The translations under genes and the position numbers were made by a program. From Pseudomonadota bacterium (GTDB lineage Bacteria > Desulfobacterota > Desulfarculia > Desulfarculales > Desulfarculaceae): 64,000 nt of DNA. Under the pieces are notes generated by a model. The model searched no databases. It saw nothing but the letters and a program-made list of their open reading frames with translations, and had not been told where the DNA came from. The DNA lies in NCBI GenBank assembly GCA_018819925.1, contig JAHJPG010000091.1, positions 1-64,000 on the forward strand. The letters are read 5' to 3'. Of this stretch, positions 34,880-43,392 are shown in pieces (the stretch's first letter is position 1; each line of letters opens with the position of its first letter).

Positions 34880-36025
34880 ATGGACTACAGCTTTACAGAT
34901 GAGCAGATGATGCTGCGCGACACCATCGCCCGCTTCATGGAAACCGAGGCGACGCGGGAGGTGATCGAGGAGATAGAGAAGGCCAACGAGTTCCCCCACG
35001 CCTTGGTGGACAAGCTCAGTGAGTTGGGCTTCATGGGCATCAACGTGCCCGAAGAGTACGGCGGACAGGCGGGTACGGTCATCGACGAGATGATTCTCTT
35101 TGAACAGATCGCCAAGCGCCTGCCGGTGTTGGCCTGGGCGGCGGGCAATGTGATCCTCTACGGCAACAATATCATCAACACCAACGGCAACCAGGAGCAA
35201 AAGGAAAAGTTCCTTCCCCTGCTGGTGGAGGGCAAGCTCAAGTTTTGCTTCGCGCTCACCGAGGCCAACGTGGGCTCGGACGCGGCCCAGTTGCAGACCA
35301 AGGCGGAGTTGAAAGACGGCCGCTACGTCATCAACGGGGCCAAGATGTTCATCACCGGGGCGGGCATCGCCGACTACGTGGTGACCAACGCCCGCACCGG
35401 AGGCCCGGGCATGGACGGCATCACCGCCTTTTTGGTGCCTGGGAGCGCCGCGGGATACAGCGCCTCGCCCATCAACAACCTGGGTCACAAGGGCTCCAAC
35501 ACCTGCGCGGTGACCTATCAAGACGTGGAGGCGGGGCCGGAGGACATTTTGGGCGGCCCCGAGCAGATCAACCAGGGATGGCGTCAGATGATGCGCCTGC
35601 TCAACTCCGAGCGCCTGGTGCTGTCTTCCTGCGCCATCGGCATCGCCCAGGCGGCCCTGGATTACGCCCTGGCCTATGCCAAGGAGCGGGTGCAGTTCGG
35701 CCGCCCCATCGGCCGTTTCCAGGCCATACAAAACAAGCTGGTGAACATGGCCACCGAGGTGGAGGCGGCGCGGCGGCTGGCTTATTACGCCGGGTGGATG
35801 GAAGTGAACCATATGCCCTGCGTAAAGGAAACCTCCATGGCCAAGCTCTATTCGGCGGAGGTGGCCAAAAGGTGCGCCATGGATTGCGTGCAGATATTGT
35901 GGGGCTATGGCTACGCCATGGAATACGACGCCCAACGTTTTCTGCGCGACTCGCTGGTCTACTCCATCGGGGGGGGCACCAGCGAAATACAGATGAACAT
36001 CATCGCCAAGCAGATGGGGCTGTAA
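34880..36025 (+). CDS. Acyl-CoA dehydrogenase 1 (isovaleryl-CoA-dehydrogenase-like)
   Basis: The product is 381 residues with all ACAD parts: FALTEANVGSDAAQLQT near 129 (substrate and FAD contacts), FITGAGIADYVV near 156, RVQFGRPIGRFQ near 272, GYGYAMEYDAQRFLRD near 340, and SIGGGTSEIQ near the end. At the medium-chain catalytic Glu position there is Gly. Instead a Glu occurs in LNSERLVLSS near 245, the helix-G site used by isovaleryl-CoA and long-chain enzymes. It makes a 2,3-enoyl-CoA and passes electrons to ETF. A good AGAGAGAAGG ribosome site precedes the start. Confidence 0.9.
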   Translation: MDYSFTDEQMMLRDTIARFMETEATREVIEEIEKANEFPHALVDKLSELGFMGINVPEEYGGQAGTVIDEMILFEQIAKRLPVLAWAAGNVILYGNNIINTNGNQEQKEKFLPLLVEGKLKFCFALTEANVGSDAAQLQTKAELKDGRYVINGAKMFITGAGIADYVVTNARTGGPGMDGITAFLVPGSAAGYSASPINNLGHKGSNTCAVTYQDVEAGPEDILGGPEQINQGWRQMMRLLNSERLVLSSCAIGIAQAALDYALAYAKERVQFGRPIGRFQAIQNKLVNMATEVEAARRLAYYAGWMEVNHMPCVKETSMAKLYSAEVAKRCAMDCVQILWGYGYAMEYDAQRFLRDSLVYSIGGGTSEIQMNIIAKQMGL

Positions 36026-36065
36026 GCCCAGCCAACCTGCCGGCAAGACTGGAATGGAGTTGTTA

Positions 36066-37250
36066 ATGAGCAGCTTGAAGAACAAGGTGGCCATAGTAGG
36101 AATCGGCGAGGTGCCCACCGGCCGGTTTCCGGAGAAGGCGGCCATATACCACGCCATAGAATCGGCCCGTTTGGCCATCGCCGACGCGGGGATAAGCAAG
36201 GACGACATCGATTTCGTAATGCCCACCGCTTCCCTGTACAGCTCCCAGTTCAACACGGAGCTGGTCACCTGCCGCATCCCCGAGGAACTGGGCCTTAAAA
36301 ACGCCCACACCAACTGCCAGATCTTTGCCGGCGGCTCCAGCGGAAGCTGCTTTTTGTCCATGGCCGGCAGCCTTATCAACAGCGGCGTGGCCAAATACGT
36401 GCTGTGCGCCCACGCCGAAAGATTGGGCACCGGCGTAACGGCCCAAGGCGGCATCGACCTGTTCTCCCAGGCCGGCATCTCGGTGGAGTGGGAAGTGCCT
36501 TACGGTCAGCACTATTCTTCCATCGCCGCCATGTCCACCGGGCGCTATCTGCACGAGACCGGCTGCACCGACGAGCACATGGCCGCCGTGTGCGTGTCCA
36601 ACCGCAAGTGGGCCGAGCTCAATCCCAACGCCGCCTTCCGCAAGCCCCTCAGCCTGGAGGAGGTGCTTTCGTCCAAGATGCTCTCGACCCCGCTACGGGC
36701 CAAGCAGTCCAACATGCTTTTCGACGGAGGCTCGGCCTTCATAATCACCTCGGCGGAAAGGGCCCGCGACCTCACCGACCGGCCGGCCTACCTTTTGGGG
36801 ACCGGCGGCCGGGTGACCCACTTCGCCTTTTCCCAGGAGCCCGACGTTACCCGTTTCGGCTGGGCCCAGGCCGGGAAAGACGCCTTCGAGGAGGCGGGGA
36901 TCACCCCCCAGGACGTCGACGTGGCCGAAATTTACGACTCCTATCCCATCTATCAGATCATCGGGCTGGAGGAGCTGGGCTTCTGCGGCCGGGGCGAGGC
37001 GGGCGAGCTTTTCCTCAAGGGCGACACCTGGCCCGGCGGAAAACTGCCCTGCACCACCAACGGCGGCATGCTTTCCCAGGGGCATACCGGCGCGGGGGGC
37101 GGGGTGGCCCTTATCGTGGAGGCCGCCCGCCAGCTCATGGGCAAGGCCGGGGACAGGCAGGTGCCCGGGGCCCGTTTCGCCGTGGAGACGGGAACCGGCG
37201 GCACCTATATGGACGCACAAGTTTCGGTGCTGGGCACCGAGATAGTTTAA
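36066..37250 (+). CDS. Cys-less thiolase-fold protein, putative acyl-CoA retro-aldolase subunit
   Basis: The product is 394 residues from ATG 36066 (TGGAG upstream), resembling SCP-x/Ltp2-type thiolases. Where thiolases have the nucleophile as (A)CASGS, this protein reads AGGSSGS near residue 90, so the catalytic Cys is Gly. AEIYDSYPIYQIIGLEELGF near 296 matches the Tyr-bearing segment of Ltp2-like aldolases, and NGGMLSQGHTGAGGG near 340 is an altered GHPxG motif. It is followed 11 bases later by a DUF35 protein, as Ltp2 is partnered by a DUF35 domain. Retro-aldol cleavage of a beta-hydroxyacyl-CoA is therefore more likely than thiolysis. This is inferred from residues and context. Confidence 0.8.
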   Translation: MSSLKNKVAIVGIGEVPTGRFPEKAAIYHAIESARLAIADAGISKDDIDFVMPTASLYSSQFNTELVTCRIPEELGLKNAHTNCQIFAGGSSGSCFLSMAGSLINSGVAKYVLCAHAERLGTGVTAQGGIDLFSQAGISVEWEVPYGQHYSSIAAMSTGRYLHETGCTDEHMAAVCVSNRKWAELNPNAAFRKPLSLEEVLSSKMLSTPLRAKQSNMLFDGGSAFIITSAERARDLTDRPAYLLGTGGRVTHFAFSQEPDVTRFGWAQAGKDAFEEAGITPQDVDVAEIYDSYPIYQIIGLEELGFCGRGEAGELFLKGDTWPGGKLPCTTNGGMLSQGHTGAGGGVALIVEAARQLMGKAGDRQVPGARFAVETGTGGTYMDAQVSVLGTEIV

Positions 37251-37261
37251 GGAGCGGCATG

Positions 37262-37675
37262 ATGAGCACCAACCAGAAACCCGGCCCGGTGGTCAATGAA
37301 TGGGCCCGTCCCTATTGGGATTACGCCAAGCAAAACAAGTTTTGCCTGCAACAGTGCAACGATTGCGGCAAGCACATCTTCTATCCCCGCATCGCTTGCC
37401 CCCATTGCGGCTCCAGCGATGTGAAGTGGGTGGAGGTTTCGGGCAAGGGCCGCATCTACTCCTACACGGTGGTGGAAAACAACGCGCCTTCGGCTTTTCA
37501 GGCCGACGTTCCCTACGTGGTGGCCATCATCAAGCTGGAGGAAGGCGTCCAACTGCTGAGTAACGTGGTGGAGTGCGATCCTTATCAGCTTGAGTTCGAC
37601 ATGCCGGTGGAAGTCGTCTTCGAAAAGCTGGACGAAGAGGTCACCTTGCCCAAGTTCCGGCCCGTGAAGGGCTAA
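37262..37675 (+). CDS. DUF35 zinc-ribbon/OB-fold protein, partner of the thiolase-fold enzyme
   Basis: The product is 137 residues. A helix (RPYWDYAKQNKFCLQQ) is followed by a rubredoxin-like zinc ribbon with CNDC and CPHC pairs about residues 34-52. An OB-fold then follows (KGRIYSYTVVENNAPSAFQADVPYVVAIIKLEEGVQL). DUF35 proteins bind thiolase-fold enzymes and close their acyl-CoA pocket. Start ATG 37262 is preferred to 37259 because GGAG lies seven bases before it. Its adjacency to the Cys-less thiolase supports a two-subunit aldolase. Confidence 0.88.
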   Translation: MSTNQKPGPVVNEWARPYWDYAKQNKFCLQQCNDCGKHIFYPRIACPHCGSSDVKWVEVSGKGRIYSYTVVENNAPSAFQADVPYVVAIIKLEEGVQLLSNVVECDPYQLEFDMPVEVVFEKLDEEVTLPKFRPVKG

Positions 37676-37758
37676 AAGGCTACTCGGTCTCCCGCCGGCC
37701 CCGGGAGGCGGAGCAAAGCAGGACAAGCGGCGCCGCGCTGAATTTTAATGGCGCCAAA

Positions 37759-37788
37759 CCGCCGGGGGCGCGAACACGCCCCCGGCGG
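37759..37788 (+). other. Perfect 12-pair intercistronic hairpin
   Basis: CCGCCGGGGGCG (37759-37770) and CGCCCCCGGCGG (37777-37788) around a six-base loop, without a T-run. Between the DUF35 and MaoC genes. Same scale as the post-livK hairpin, so likely a processing or stability site in a long mRNA. Confidence 0.7.
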
Positions 37789-37852
37789 CGGGCCGACACC
37801 CGCCGCCGACCAGGCGCGGTTCAGCCAACCACAAACACGGCGAGACGAAGCA

Positions 37853-38302
37853 ATGCCAAAGGAAGTTTACGGAGACGACTTCAATCCGGGGGACATCTAT
37901 ACCACCGCCCGCATTACCCTTACCGAGACTCACGTGGTGCAATGGGCCGGCTTGACCATGGACTTCTATCCCCTGCACATGGACAAGGTCTACGCGGAGC
38001 AAACCCAGTTCGGACAGCGTCTGGTGCATGGGCCCCTTATCTTCGCCATGGCCGTGGGGCTGGTGGGTTCGGCCGGCTTCGCGGGCAATTCCGCCATCGC
38101 CTGGCTGGGCGTGAACAACATGCGCATGCTCAAGCCGGTCTTCATAGGCGACAGCATCACGGTGGTGGTGGAAGTCATCGAAAAACGCGAGACCAAGTCC
38201 CCGGACAAGGGCGTCCAGACCTGGCGCTACACCGTCAAAAACCAGAACGGCCAAGACGTGATGGTTTTCGACTACAACATGATGTTCCACATGAGGACCT
38301 GA
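37853..38302 (+). CDS. MaoC-like enoyl-CoA hydratase
   Basis: The product is 149 residues from ATG 37853. A single hot-dog domain with the (R)-hydratase signature region TMDFYPLHMDKVYAEQ near residue 36 (Asp and His five apart), QFGQRLVHGPLIFAMAVGLV near 55 and VVEVIEKRETKSPDKGVQTWRY near 108. It hydrates a 2-enoyl-CoA or dehydrates the 3-hydroxyacyl-CoA, feeding the SDR or the aldolase. A longer frame upstream is GC-rich read-through of the hairpin and is not used. Confidence 0.88.
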   Translation: MPKEVYGDDFNPGDIYTTARITLTETHVVQWAGLTMDFYPLHMDKVYAEQTQFGQRLVHGPLIFAMAVGLVGSAGFAGNSAIAWLGVNNMRMLKPVFIGDSITVVVEVIEKRETKSPDKGVQTWRYTVKNQNGQDVMVFDYNMMFHMRT

Positions 38303-38363
38303 GGCCGCCGGCAAATGCGCGTTTAAGGATTTGGCCGCTCGGCAACAAGGAGCTGGGGTGAAG

Positions 38364-39614
38364 ATGACGGAAGTATATGTGTTGGGGTCCTACAGCACCC
38401 GATTCGAAAAAAGGCTGGCGGACTCCATGAAGGATTTGACCCGGGAAGCCTATCTTGGGGTTCTTGGCGACGCCGAACTGGTAGACGGGCGCGATATCGA
38501 TTTCGCCTGGTTCTCCAACTGCTCAATGGGCACCTTGTGGGAGCAGGATCTCATTCGCGGCCACGTATGCCTTTCGCCCCTGGTTGAGGAGGGGTTGTTT
38601 CCCGAGAGGGTGCCGGTGATAAACGTGGAGGGCGCCTGCTCCAGCGCATCCATGGCCTTCCACGGCGCCTGGAAGGACATCTTGAGCGGCCAAAGCAATC
38701 TCTCCCTGGCCATCGGCGCCGACAAGTTCTACCACCCGGACATGGAGCGGGTGGTTCTGGCCTACGAGCACGGAGTGGACCGTCTGGACAAGGCGCGCTT
38801 GGTCTCTGAGTACCAGGCGGCGGCGGCAGAGTGCGGGCGCGAATTCAAGCTGGGAGCCGGGCACACCATTTTCATGGACACCTACGCCATGCAGGCCTGT
38901 TGGCACATGGCCAATTGGGGGACCACCCAGGAGCAGATAGGCATGGTGGCGGCCAAGAACCACTACAACGGCTCCCTGAACCCCAAGGCCCAATATCAGT
39001 TCGAGGTGCCCCTGGACAAGGTGCTCAAGGATTACCTGGTGAGCTATCCCTTGACCCGCTCCATGTGCGCCCCCATCGGCGACGGGGCGGCTGCGGTTCT
39101 GCTCTGCTCGCGGGAGTTTCTGGATTCCCAGCCGGAGCCGGTGCGGCGCCGGGCGGTGAAGGTCAAGGCAAGCGTGTTGTCTTCGGGCAAGCACCGCCAC
39201 CCCTCCGAGCCCAGCCTGAGCAAGTGGGCCGCGGACAAGGCCTATGCCATGGCCGGCATTTCGCCCGGAGATGTGGATGTGGCCGAGGTGCATGACGCCA
39301 CCTCTTTTTGCGAGATATATCAGTCGGAGATGCTGGGCTTCTGCCCTCCTGGGCAGGGGGGACGGTTGGTGGAGTCAGGGGCCACCGCCCTGGGCGGGGT
39401 CATCCCCATAAACACCTCGGGCGGGCTGGTTTCCAAGGGCCACCCGGTGGGGGCCACCGGGCTTTCCATGATCTACGAGTTGATAACTCAACTGCGCCAC
39501 GAGGCCGGGCCTCGACAGGTGGAGGGCGCGGCTATAGCCCTGGCCGAGAACGGCGGGGGGGTGATTTCCACCGAGGAGTTCGCCTGCAGCATCACCATTT
39601 TGCAGAAGGCATGA
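38364..39614 (+). CDS. Thiolase (SCP-x-type acetyl-CoA acyltransferase)
   Basis: The product is 416 residues from ATG 38364. GTG 38358 is also possible. The nucleophile Cys is present in VEGACSSASMAFHGA near residue 89, and NTSGGLVSKGHPVGATG near 350 has the GHPxGATG His. The terminal CxG loop is replaced by ALAENGGGVISTEEFACS, as in SCP-x relatives. Unlike the Cys-less protein upstream, it should carry out true thiolysis of a 3-ketoacyl-CoA. No DUF35 gene follows it directly. Confidence 0.85.
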   Translation: MTEVYVLGSYSTRFEKRLADSMKDLTREAYLGVLGDAELVDGRDIDFAWFSNCSMGTLWEQDLIRGHVCLSPLVEEGLFPERVPVINVEGACSSASMAFHGAWKDILSGQSNLSLAIGADKFYHPDMERVVLAYEHGVDRLDKARLVSEYQAAAAECGREFKLGAGHTIFMDTYAMQACWHMANWGTTQEQIGMVAAKNHYNGSLNPKAQYQFEVPLDKVLKDYLVSYPLTRSMCAPIGDGAAAVLLCSREFLDSQPEPVRRRAVKVKASVLSSGKHRHPSEPSLSKWAADKAYAMAGISPGDVDVAEVHDATSFCEIYQSEMLGFCPPGQGGRLVESGATALGGVIPINTSGGLVSKGHPVGATGLSMIYELITQLRHEAGPRQVEGAAIALAENGGGVISTEEFACSITILQKA

Positions 39615-39665
39615 CCCGCGCTGAATAGCGGGACTTAACGGCACAAGGCCAGTGGAGCGATAGAT

Positions 39666-41243
39666 ATGATCGGGCACACCCTAGGCGGCTTGTATGATCG
39701 AGCGGTTCAGTTTTTTAAAGACCGGCCAGCCCTGATTTTCGGGGATACGACCTACACCTATGAAGAAATGGGCCTCAACGCGGCGCGTCTGGCCAATGGT
39801 CTGCGCAGGTTGGGCCACCAAAAGGGCGACCGCATCGCCTTCCTCATGTCCAACTGCCCCGAGTACGTATTTTGCGAATACGCCGCGGCAAAGACCGGCT
39901 GCGTCAGGGTGCCCCTGGCGGTGCTCTTGAGCGGCAACGACCACGTTTACATGCTTAACCAGTCCGAGGCCGTCAGCCTTATCTACCACCAGAAGATGAC
40001 CGAGCGGGTTTTGGCCATGATTCCCCACCTGGAAACGGTCAAGCACTTCATCTGCGTGGGCCCGGACGCGGAGGCCGTGCCCAAGGGGCACCTGCACCTC
40101 AACGAAATGATGATCCAACTGGAGCCCGACTGGGGCCCGGAGGTGGAAATAGACCCGGAAGACCTGGCGGGCATCTACTACACCGGGGGCACCACCGGCA
40201 AGCCCAAAGGGGTGATGCTCTCCCATCGCGCCTGGGTCTACACCATTCTCATTGAGATGTTGGAGTTCGAGATAGCCTGGAACGAGGTCTTCGCCTACCC
40301 GACCCCACTGACCCACGCCGGGGGCTGCCTAATGCTGCCGGTCATGCTGCGCGGTGGCAAGTGCGTCATCCTGGATCACTTCGAGCCCAAGCTTTTCATG
40401 GAGGCCGTGGAAAAGAACAAGGTCACCGCCACCTTCCTGGTGCCCACCATGATCTATGTGCTCCTGGACCAGCCAGATTTGGCCTCCCACGACCTGAGCA
40501 GCCTGCGCAACGTTATCTACGGCGCTTCGGCCATCGCCCCGGAGCGCCTCAAGCAGGCCATCAACACCTTTGGCCCCATTTTCACCCAGCTTTTCGGCCA
40601 GACCGAGGCCCCCATGATGATAAGCTGCCTGCCCCGGGCCAGCCACGTGGTGGCCGACCCCCAGCGGGAGAGGGAAATCTTCAGCTCGGCTGGACGTCCC
40701 ACCTTCCACGCAGAAGTGAAGCTAGTGGACGAACAGGGCCGCGAGGTTGCCCAGGGCGACAGCGGCGAGGTCACGGTGCGCTGCGCCAACATGATGAGCG
40801 GCTATTTCAAGAACCCCGAGGCCACGGCCGAGACGGTGGTGGACGGCTGGCTGCACACCGGCGACATAGCCAAGCAGGACCAAGAGGGCTTCTTGTACAT
40901 CGTGGATCGCAAGAAGGACATGATAATCAGCGGCGGCTTCAACATCTTCCCCCGGGAGATAGAAGACGTGCTCTTCGAGCACCCGGCGGTGAAGGCCGCC
41001 GCCGTGGTTGGCGTACCCCATCCCAAGTGGGGCGAGGAGGTCAAGGCGGTGGTGGTCCTCGCTCCCGGAGGGGAAGCGTCGGCCGAAGAGCTGATCGCCT
41101 TTGTCAAACAGCGCAAGGGCAGCTTGGTGGTGCCCAAAAGCTTGGAGTTCTGGCCGGAGATACCCCTGACCAACCTGGGCAAGGTGGACAAGAAGGCCAT
41201 CCGGTCCAAGTTCTGGGAGGGGCGGGACCGCATGGTTTCCTAA
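39666..41243 (+). CDS. AMP-forming acyl-CoA synthetase 2
   Basis: The product is 525 residues. Motifs are YTGGTTGKPKGVMLSH near 169, FGQTEAPMM near 312, TGDIAKQDQEGFLYIVDRKKDMIISGG near 400 and LTNLGKVDKKAIR with the A10 Lys near 508. It is in the medium/long-chain ligase group, distinct from the first ligase. Two ligases in one cluster suggest that both the original acid and a later acid intermediate need activation, or that two related acids are used. Confidence 0.9.
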   Translation: MIGHTLGGLYDRAVQFFKDRPALIFGDTTYTYEEMGLNAARLANGLRRLGHQKGDRIAFLMSNCPEYVFCEYAAAKTGCVRVPLAVLLSGNDHVYMLNQSEAVSLIYHQKMTERVLAMIPHLETVKHFICVGPDAEAVPKGHLHLNEMMIQLEPDWGPEVEIDPEDLAGIYYTGGTTGKPKGVMLSHRAWVYTILIEMLEFEIAWNEVFAYPTPLTHAGGCLMLPVMLRGGKCVILDHFEPKLFMEAVEKNKVTATFLVPTMIYVLLDQPDLASHDLSSLRNVIYGASAIAPERLKQAINTFGPIFTQLFGQTEAPMMISCLPRASHVVADPQREREIFSSAGRPTFHAEVKLVDEQGREVAQGDSGEVTVRCANMMSGYFKNPEATAETVVDGWLHTGDIAKQDQEGFLYIVDRKKDMIISGGFNIFPREIEDVLFEHPAVKAAAVVGVPHPKWGEEVKAVVVLAPGGEASAEELIAFVKQRKGSLVVPKSLEFWPEIPLTNLGKVDKKAIRSKFWEGRDRMVS

Positions 41244-41297
41244 CCTGCCGCAGACGAAGTTTCACCAACGGGCCCAACCCATACCGGAGAATGAGTC

Positions 41298-42440
41298 GTG
41301 GACCTCGGGCTGACCAGCGAACATCAAATGATCCGCGAGACCGCCAGGCGATTCGCGCGACAGGAGTTGGAGCCGATGGTGGCACAGTGCGAGAGCCAGG
41401 AGTGCTTTCCCCTGGAGGTGTTTCGCAAGGCCGGAGAACTGGGGCTCTTGGGTCCGTTTTTTCCCTCGGAATACGGCGGCTCCGACAGCGATCTCCTGAG
41501 CAACGCCATAATCATCGAGGAACTGGCCAAGGTCAGCGCCAGCTTCGCCATGTCGGTGGATGTCTCGGCGATCTATTTCGGCTACAACCTGTTCAAGCTG
41601 GGCAGCCAGGAGCAGAAGACCAAGTACCTGCCGGATATCGTCACCGGCAAAAAACTGGGTTGCTTCGCCCTGACCGAGCCAAACGCCGGTTCGGACACCT
41701 TGTCATTGGCCACCACGGCCAAGCGTCAAGGCGAGCACTTCATAATAAACGGCTCCAAGATATTCATCACCAACGCTCCCATCGCCGATTACTTCATGGT
41801 GGTCACCCGGACCTCCCCCCGCGACGGCATCAAAGGCGGCACGACCTTCATCGTGGAGCGGGGCAGCGAAGGCATGGAGGTGGTGGAGATGCACGGCAAG
41901 ATGGGGGTGAAAAGCTCCCCCACCGGAGAGATATACTTCCACGACCTCAAGGTGCACCAGCGCCAGATTTTGGGGCAACAGGACCAGGGGTTCCAGGGCA
42001 TGATGCGCTCGCTCAACATGGAGCGGGCCATGGCCCCGGCCATGGTCATAGGCATGGCCCAGGACTGCCTGGATCGCAGCCTGGCCTATGTGAAAACCAG
42101 GGAGCAGTTCGGCAGGCCCATCGCCGAGTACCAGCTCATCCAGGCCAAGCTGGCCGAAATGGCGATGGGCATCGAAACCTCGCGCGCCTATCTCCACAAA
42201 GTCATCTGGATGGTGGAAAACGGCATGGACGTCACCAAGGAGGCGGCCATCCTGAAGTGCCACTCCACCCGGGTGGCCACCAATGCCGCCCTGGAGGCCA
42301 TCCAGATTCACGGCGGTTACGGATACATGCAAGAGTACGGAGTCGAGCGGGCCCTGAGGGACGCCAAGCTGATGGAGATCGGCGGCGGCACCAACGAGAT
42401 ACAACTGCTGGTGATCGCCCGGGAGTTGCTTCGCGCCTGA
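41298..42440 (+). CDS. Acyl-CoA dehydrogenase 2 (isovaleryl-CoA-dehydrogenase-like)
   Basis: The product is 380 residues starting at GTG 41298 behind GGAGA. CFALTEPNAGSDTLSLAT near 115, FITNAPIADYFMVVTRT near 155, REQFGRPIAEYQLIQAKLAEM near 270, GGYGYMQEYGVERALRDAKLMEIGGGTNEIQ near 335. The Glu at the helix-G site is in LNMERAMAPA near 238, with Gly at the MCAD-type Glu position. It is the second desaturation enzyme of the cluster and precedes the CoA-transferase-fold genes. Confidence 0.9.
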   Translation: MDLGLTSEHQMIRETARRFARQELEPMVAQCESQECFPLEVFRKAGELGLLGPFFPSEYGGSDSDLLSNAIIIEELAKVSASFAMSVDVSAIYFGYNLFKLGSQEQKTKYLPDIVTGKKLGCFALTEPNAGSDTLSLATTAKRQGEHFIINGSKIFITNAPIADYFMVVTRTSPRDGIKGGTTFIVERGSEGMEVVEMHGKMGVKSSPTGEIYFHDLKVHQRQILGQQDQGFQGMMRSLNMERAMAPAMVIGMAQDCLDRSLAYVKTREQFGRPIAEYQLIQAKLAEMAMGIETSRAYLHKVIWMVENGMDVTKEAAILKCHSTRVATNAALEAIQIHGGYGYMQEYGVERALRDAKLMEIGGGTNEIQLLVIARELLRA

Positions 42441-42485
42441 GGCGCGCGGCGGCTTTCAGGGCGAGGAGTTTGGAGAAAAGGCAAG

Positions 42486-43385
42486 GTGCAGCACCCCCGG
42501 CGCCGCGAGGTGATTGTCAGCGAGGCGCAAGCCGCCTCATGGATAACCGACGGCATGACCATCGCCATCGGCGGCTTGCTGAGTTCCAGCCATCCCATGG
42601 CCCTGATTCGGCAGATCATCCGGCAAGGGGTCAAGGGCCTTACCGTGCTGGCGGGCTCCGCCGGCCTGGAACTGGACCTGTTGATCGCGGCGGGCTGCGT
42701 GGACAAGGTGGCTGTTTCGCTGATGACCGGCGAGGCGGTTGTAGCCGTGGGGCCCATGTTCCGCGCCGCCGCCCAAAGCGGCCGGTTGCAGGTGTGGGAG
42801 GCGGAGGAAAGCATCTACGCCGCCGGCCTGCAGGCAGCCGCCCTGGGCTTGCCTTTCATGCCCTGCCGGGCTGGGGTGGGCACATCCCTGCCCCGAATCA
42901 ATCCCGACCTAAAGGAGTTTCGCGACCCCATCAAGGGCGAGCCGTTGCTGGCGGTTCCGGCCCTGAGGGCCGACGTGGCCATTCTGCACGCCGACCGCTC
43001 CGACCCCTACGGCAATGTGCAGCACGAGGGCACCGGCTTCGGCGACCGGGCCCTTTTCCGGGCCGCCGACAAGGTGATCGTGCAAGTGGAGAAGATCGTA
43101 ACCAACGAGGAGATAAGGAGGCGGCCCGAAGCCACCTCCATCCCCGGAGCCGACGCGGTGGTGCGCGCACCCTTGGGAGCTCATCCCGGCTCCTGCCCCG
43201 GCCGTTACCTGGAAGACTTGGCCCACATGAAGGAATATGCGGACGCGGCAAAGGAGGCAGGTGGCAAGGGAAACGACGGCAAGCTCGCTTCCTACCTGGA
43301 GCGCTACGTGCTGGGGATAACCAACCACCTGGAATACCTGGACGTGATCGGCGCCGGTCGGTTGCTGTCCTTGCAGGAATTTTGA
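42486..43385 (+). CDS. CoA-transferase-fold enzyme, alpha subunit (glutaconate CoA-transferase/IpdA-like)
   Basis: The product is 299 residues from GTG 42486. A class I CoA-transferase alpha fold: SEAQAASWITDGMTIAIGGLLSSSHPMALIRQIIR near 12, LTVLAGSAGLELDLLIAAGCVDKV near 51, FMPCRAGVGTSLPRINPDLKEFRDP near 122 and LHADRSDPYGNVQHEGTGFGDRAL near 165. It is of the GctA/IpdA type. It may transfer CoA, or act like IpdAB, which opens a ring CoA ester by hydrolysis. The choice depends on the beta subunit, which lacks the usual Glu motif. Confidence 0.85.
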   Translation: MQHPRRREVIVSEAQAASWITDGMTIAIGGLLSSSHPMALIRQIIRQGVKGLTVLAGSAGLELDLLIAAGCVDKVAVSLMTGEAVVAVGPMFRAAAQSGRLQVWEAEESIYAAGLQAAALGLPFMPCRAGVGTSLPRINPDLKEFRDPIKGEPLLAVPALRADVAILHADRSDPYGNVQHEGTGFGDRALFRAADKVIVQVEKIVTNEEIRRRPEATSIPGADAVVRAPLGAHPGSCPGRYLEDLAHMKEYADAAKEAGGKGNDGKLASYLERYVLGITNHLEYLDVIGAGRLLSLQEF

Positions 43386-43392
43386 GGGCCCC

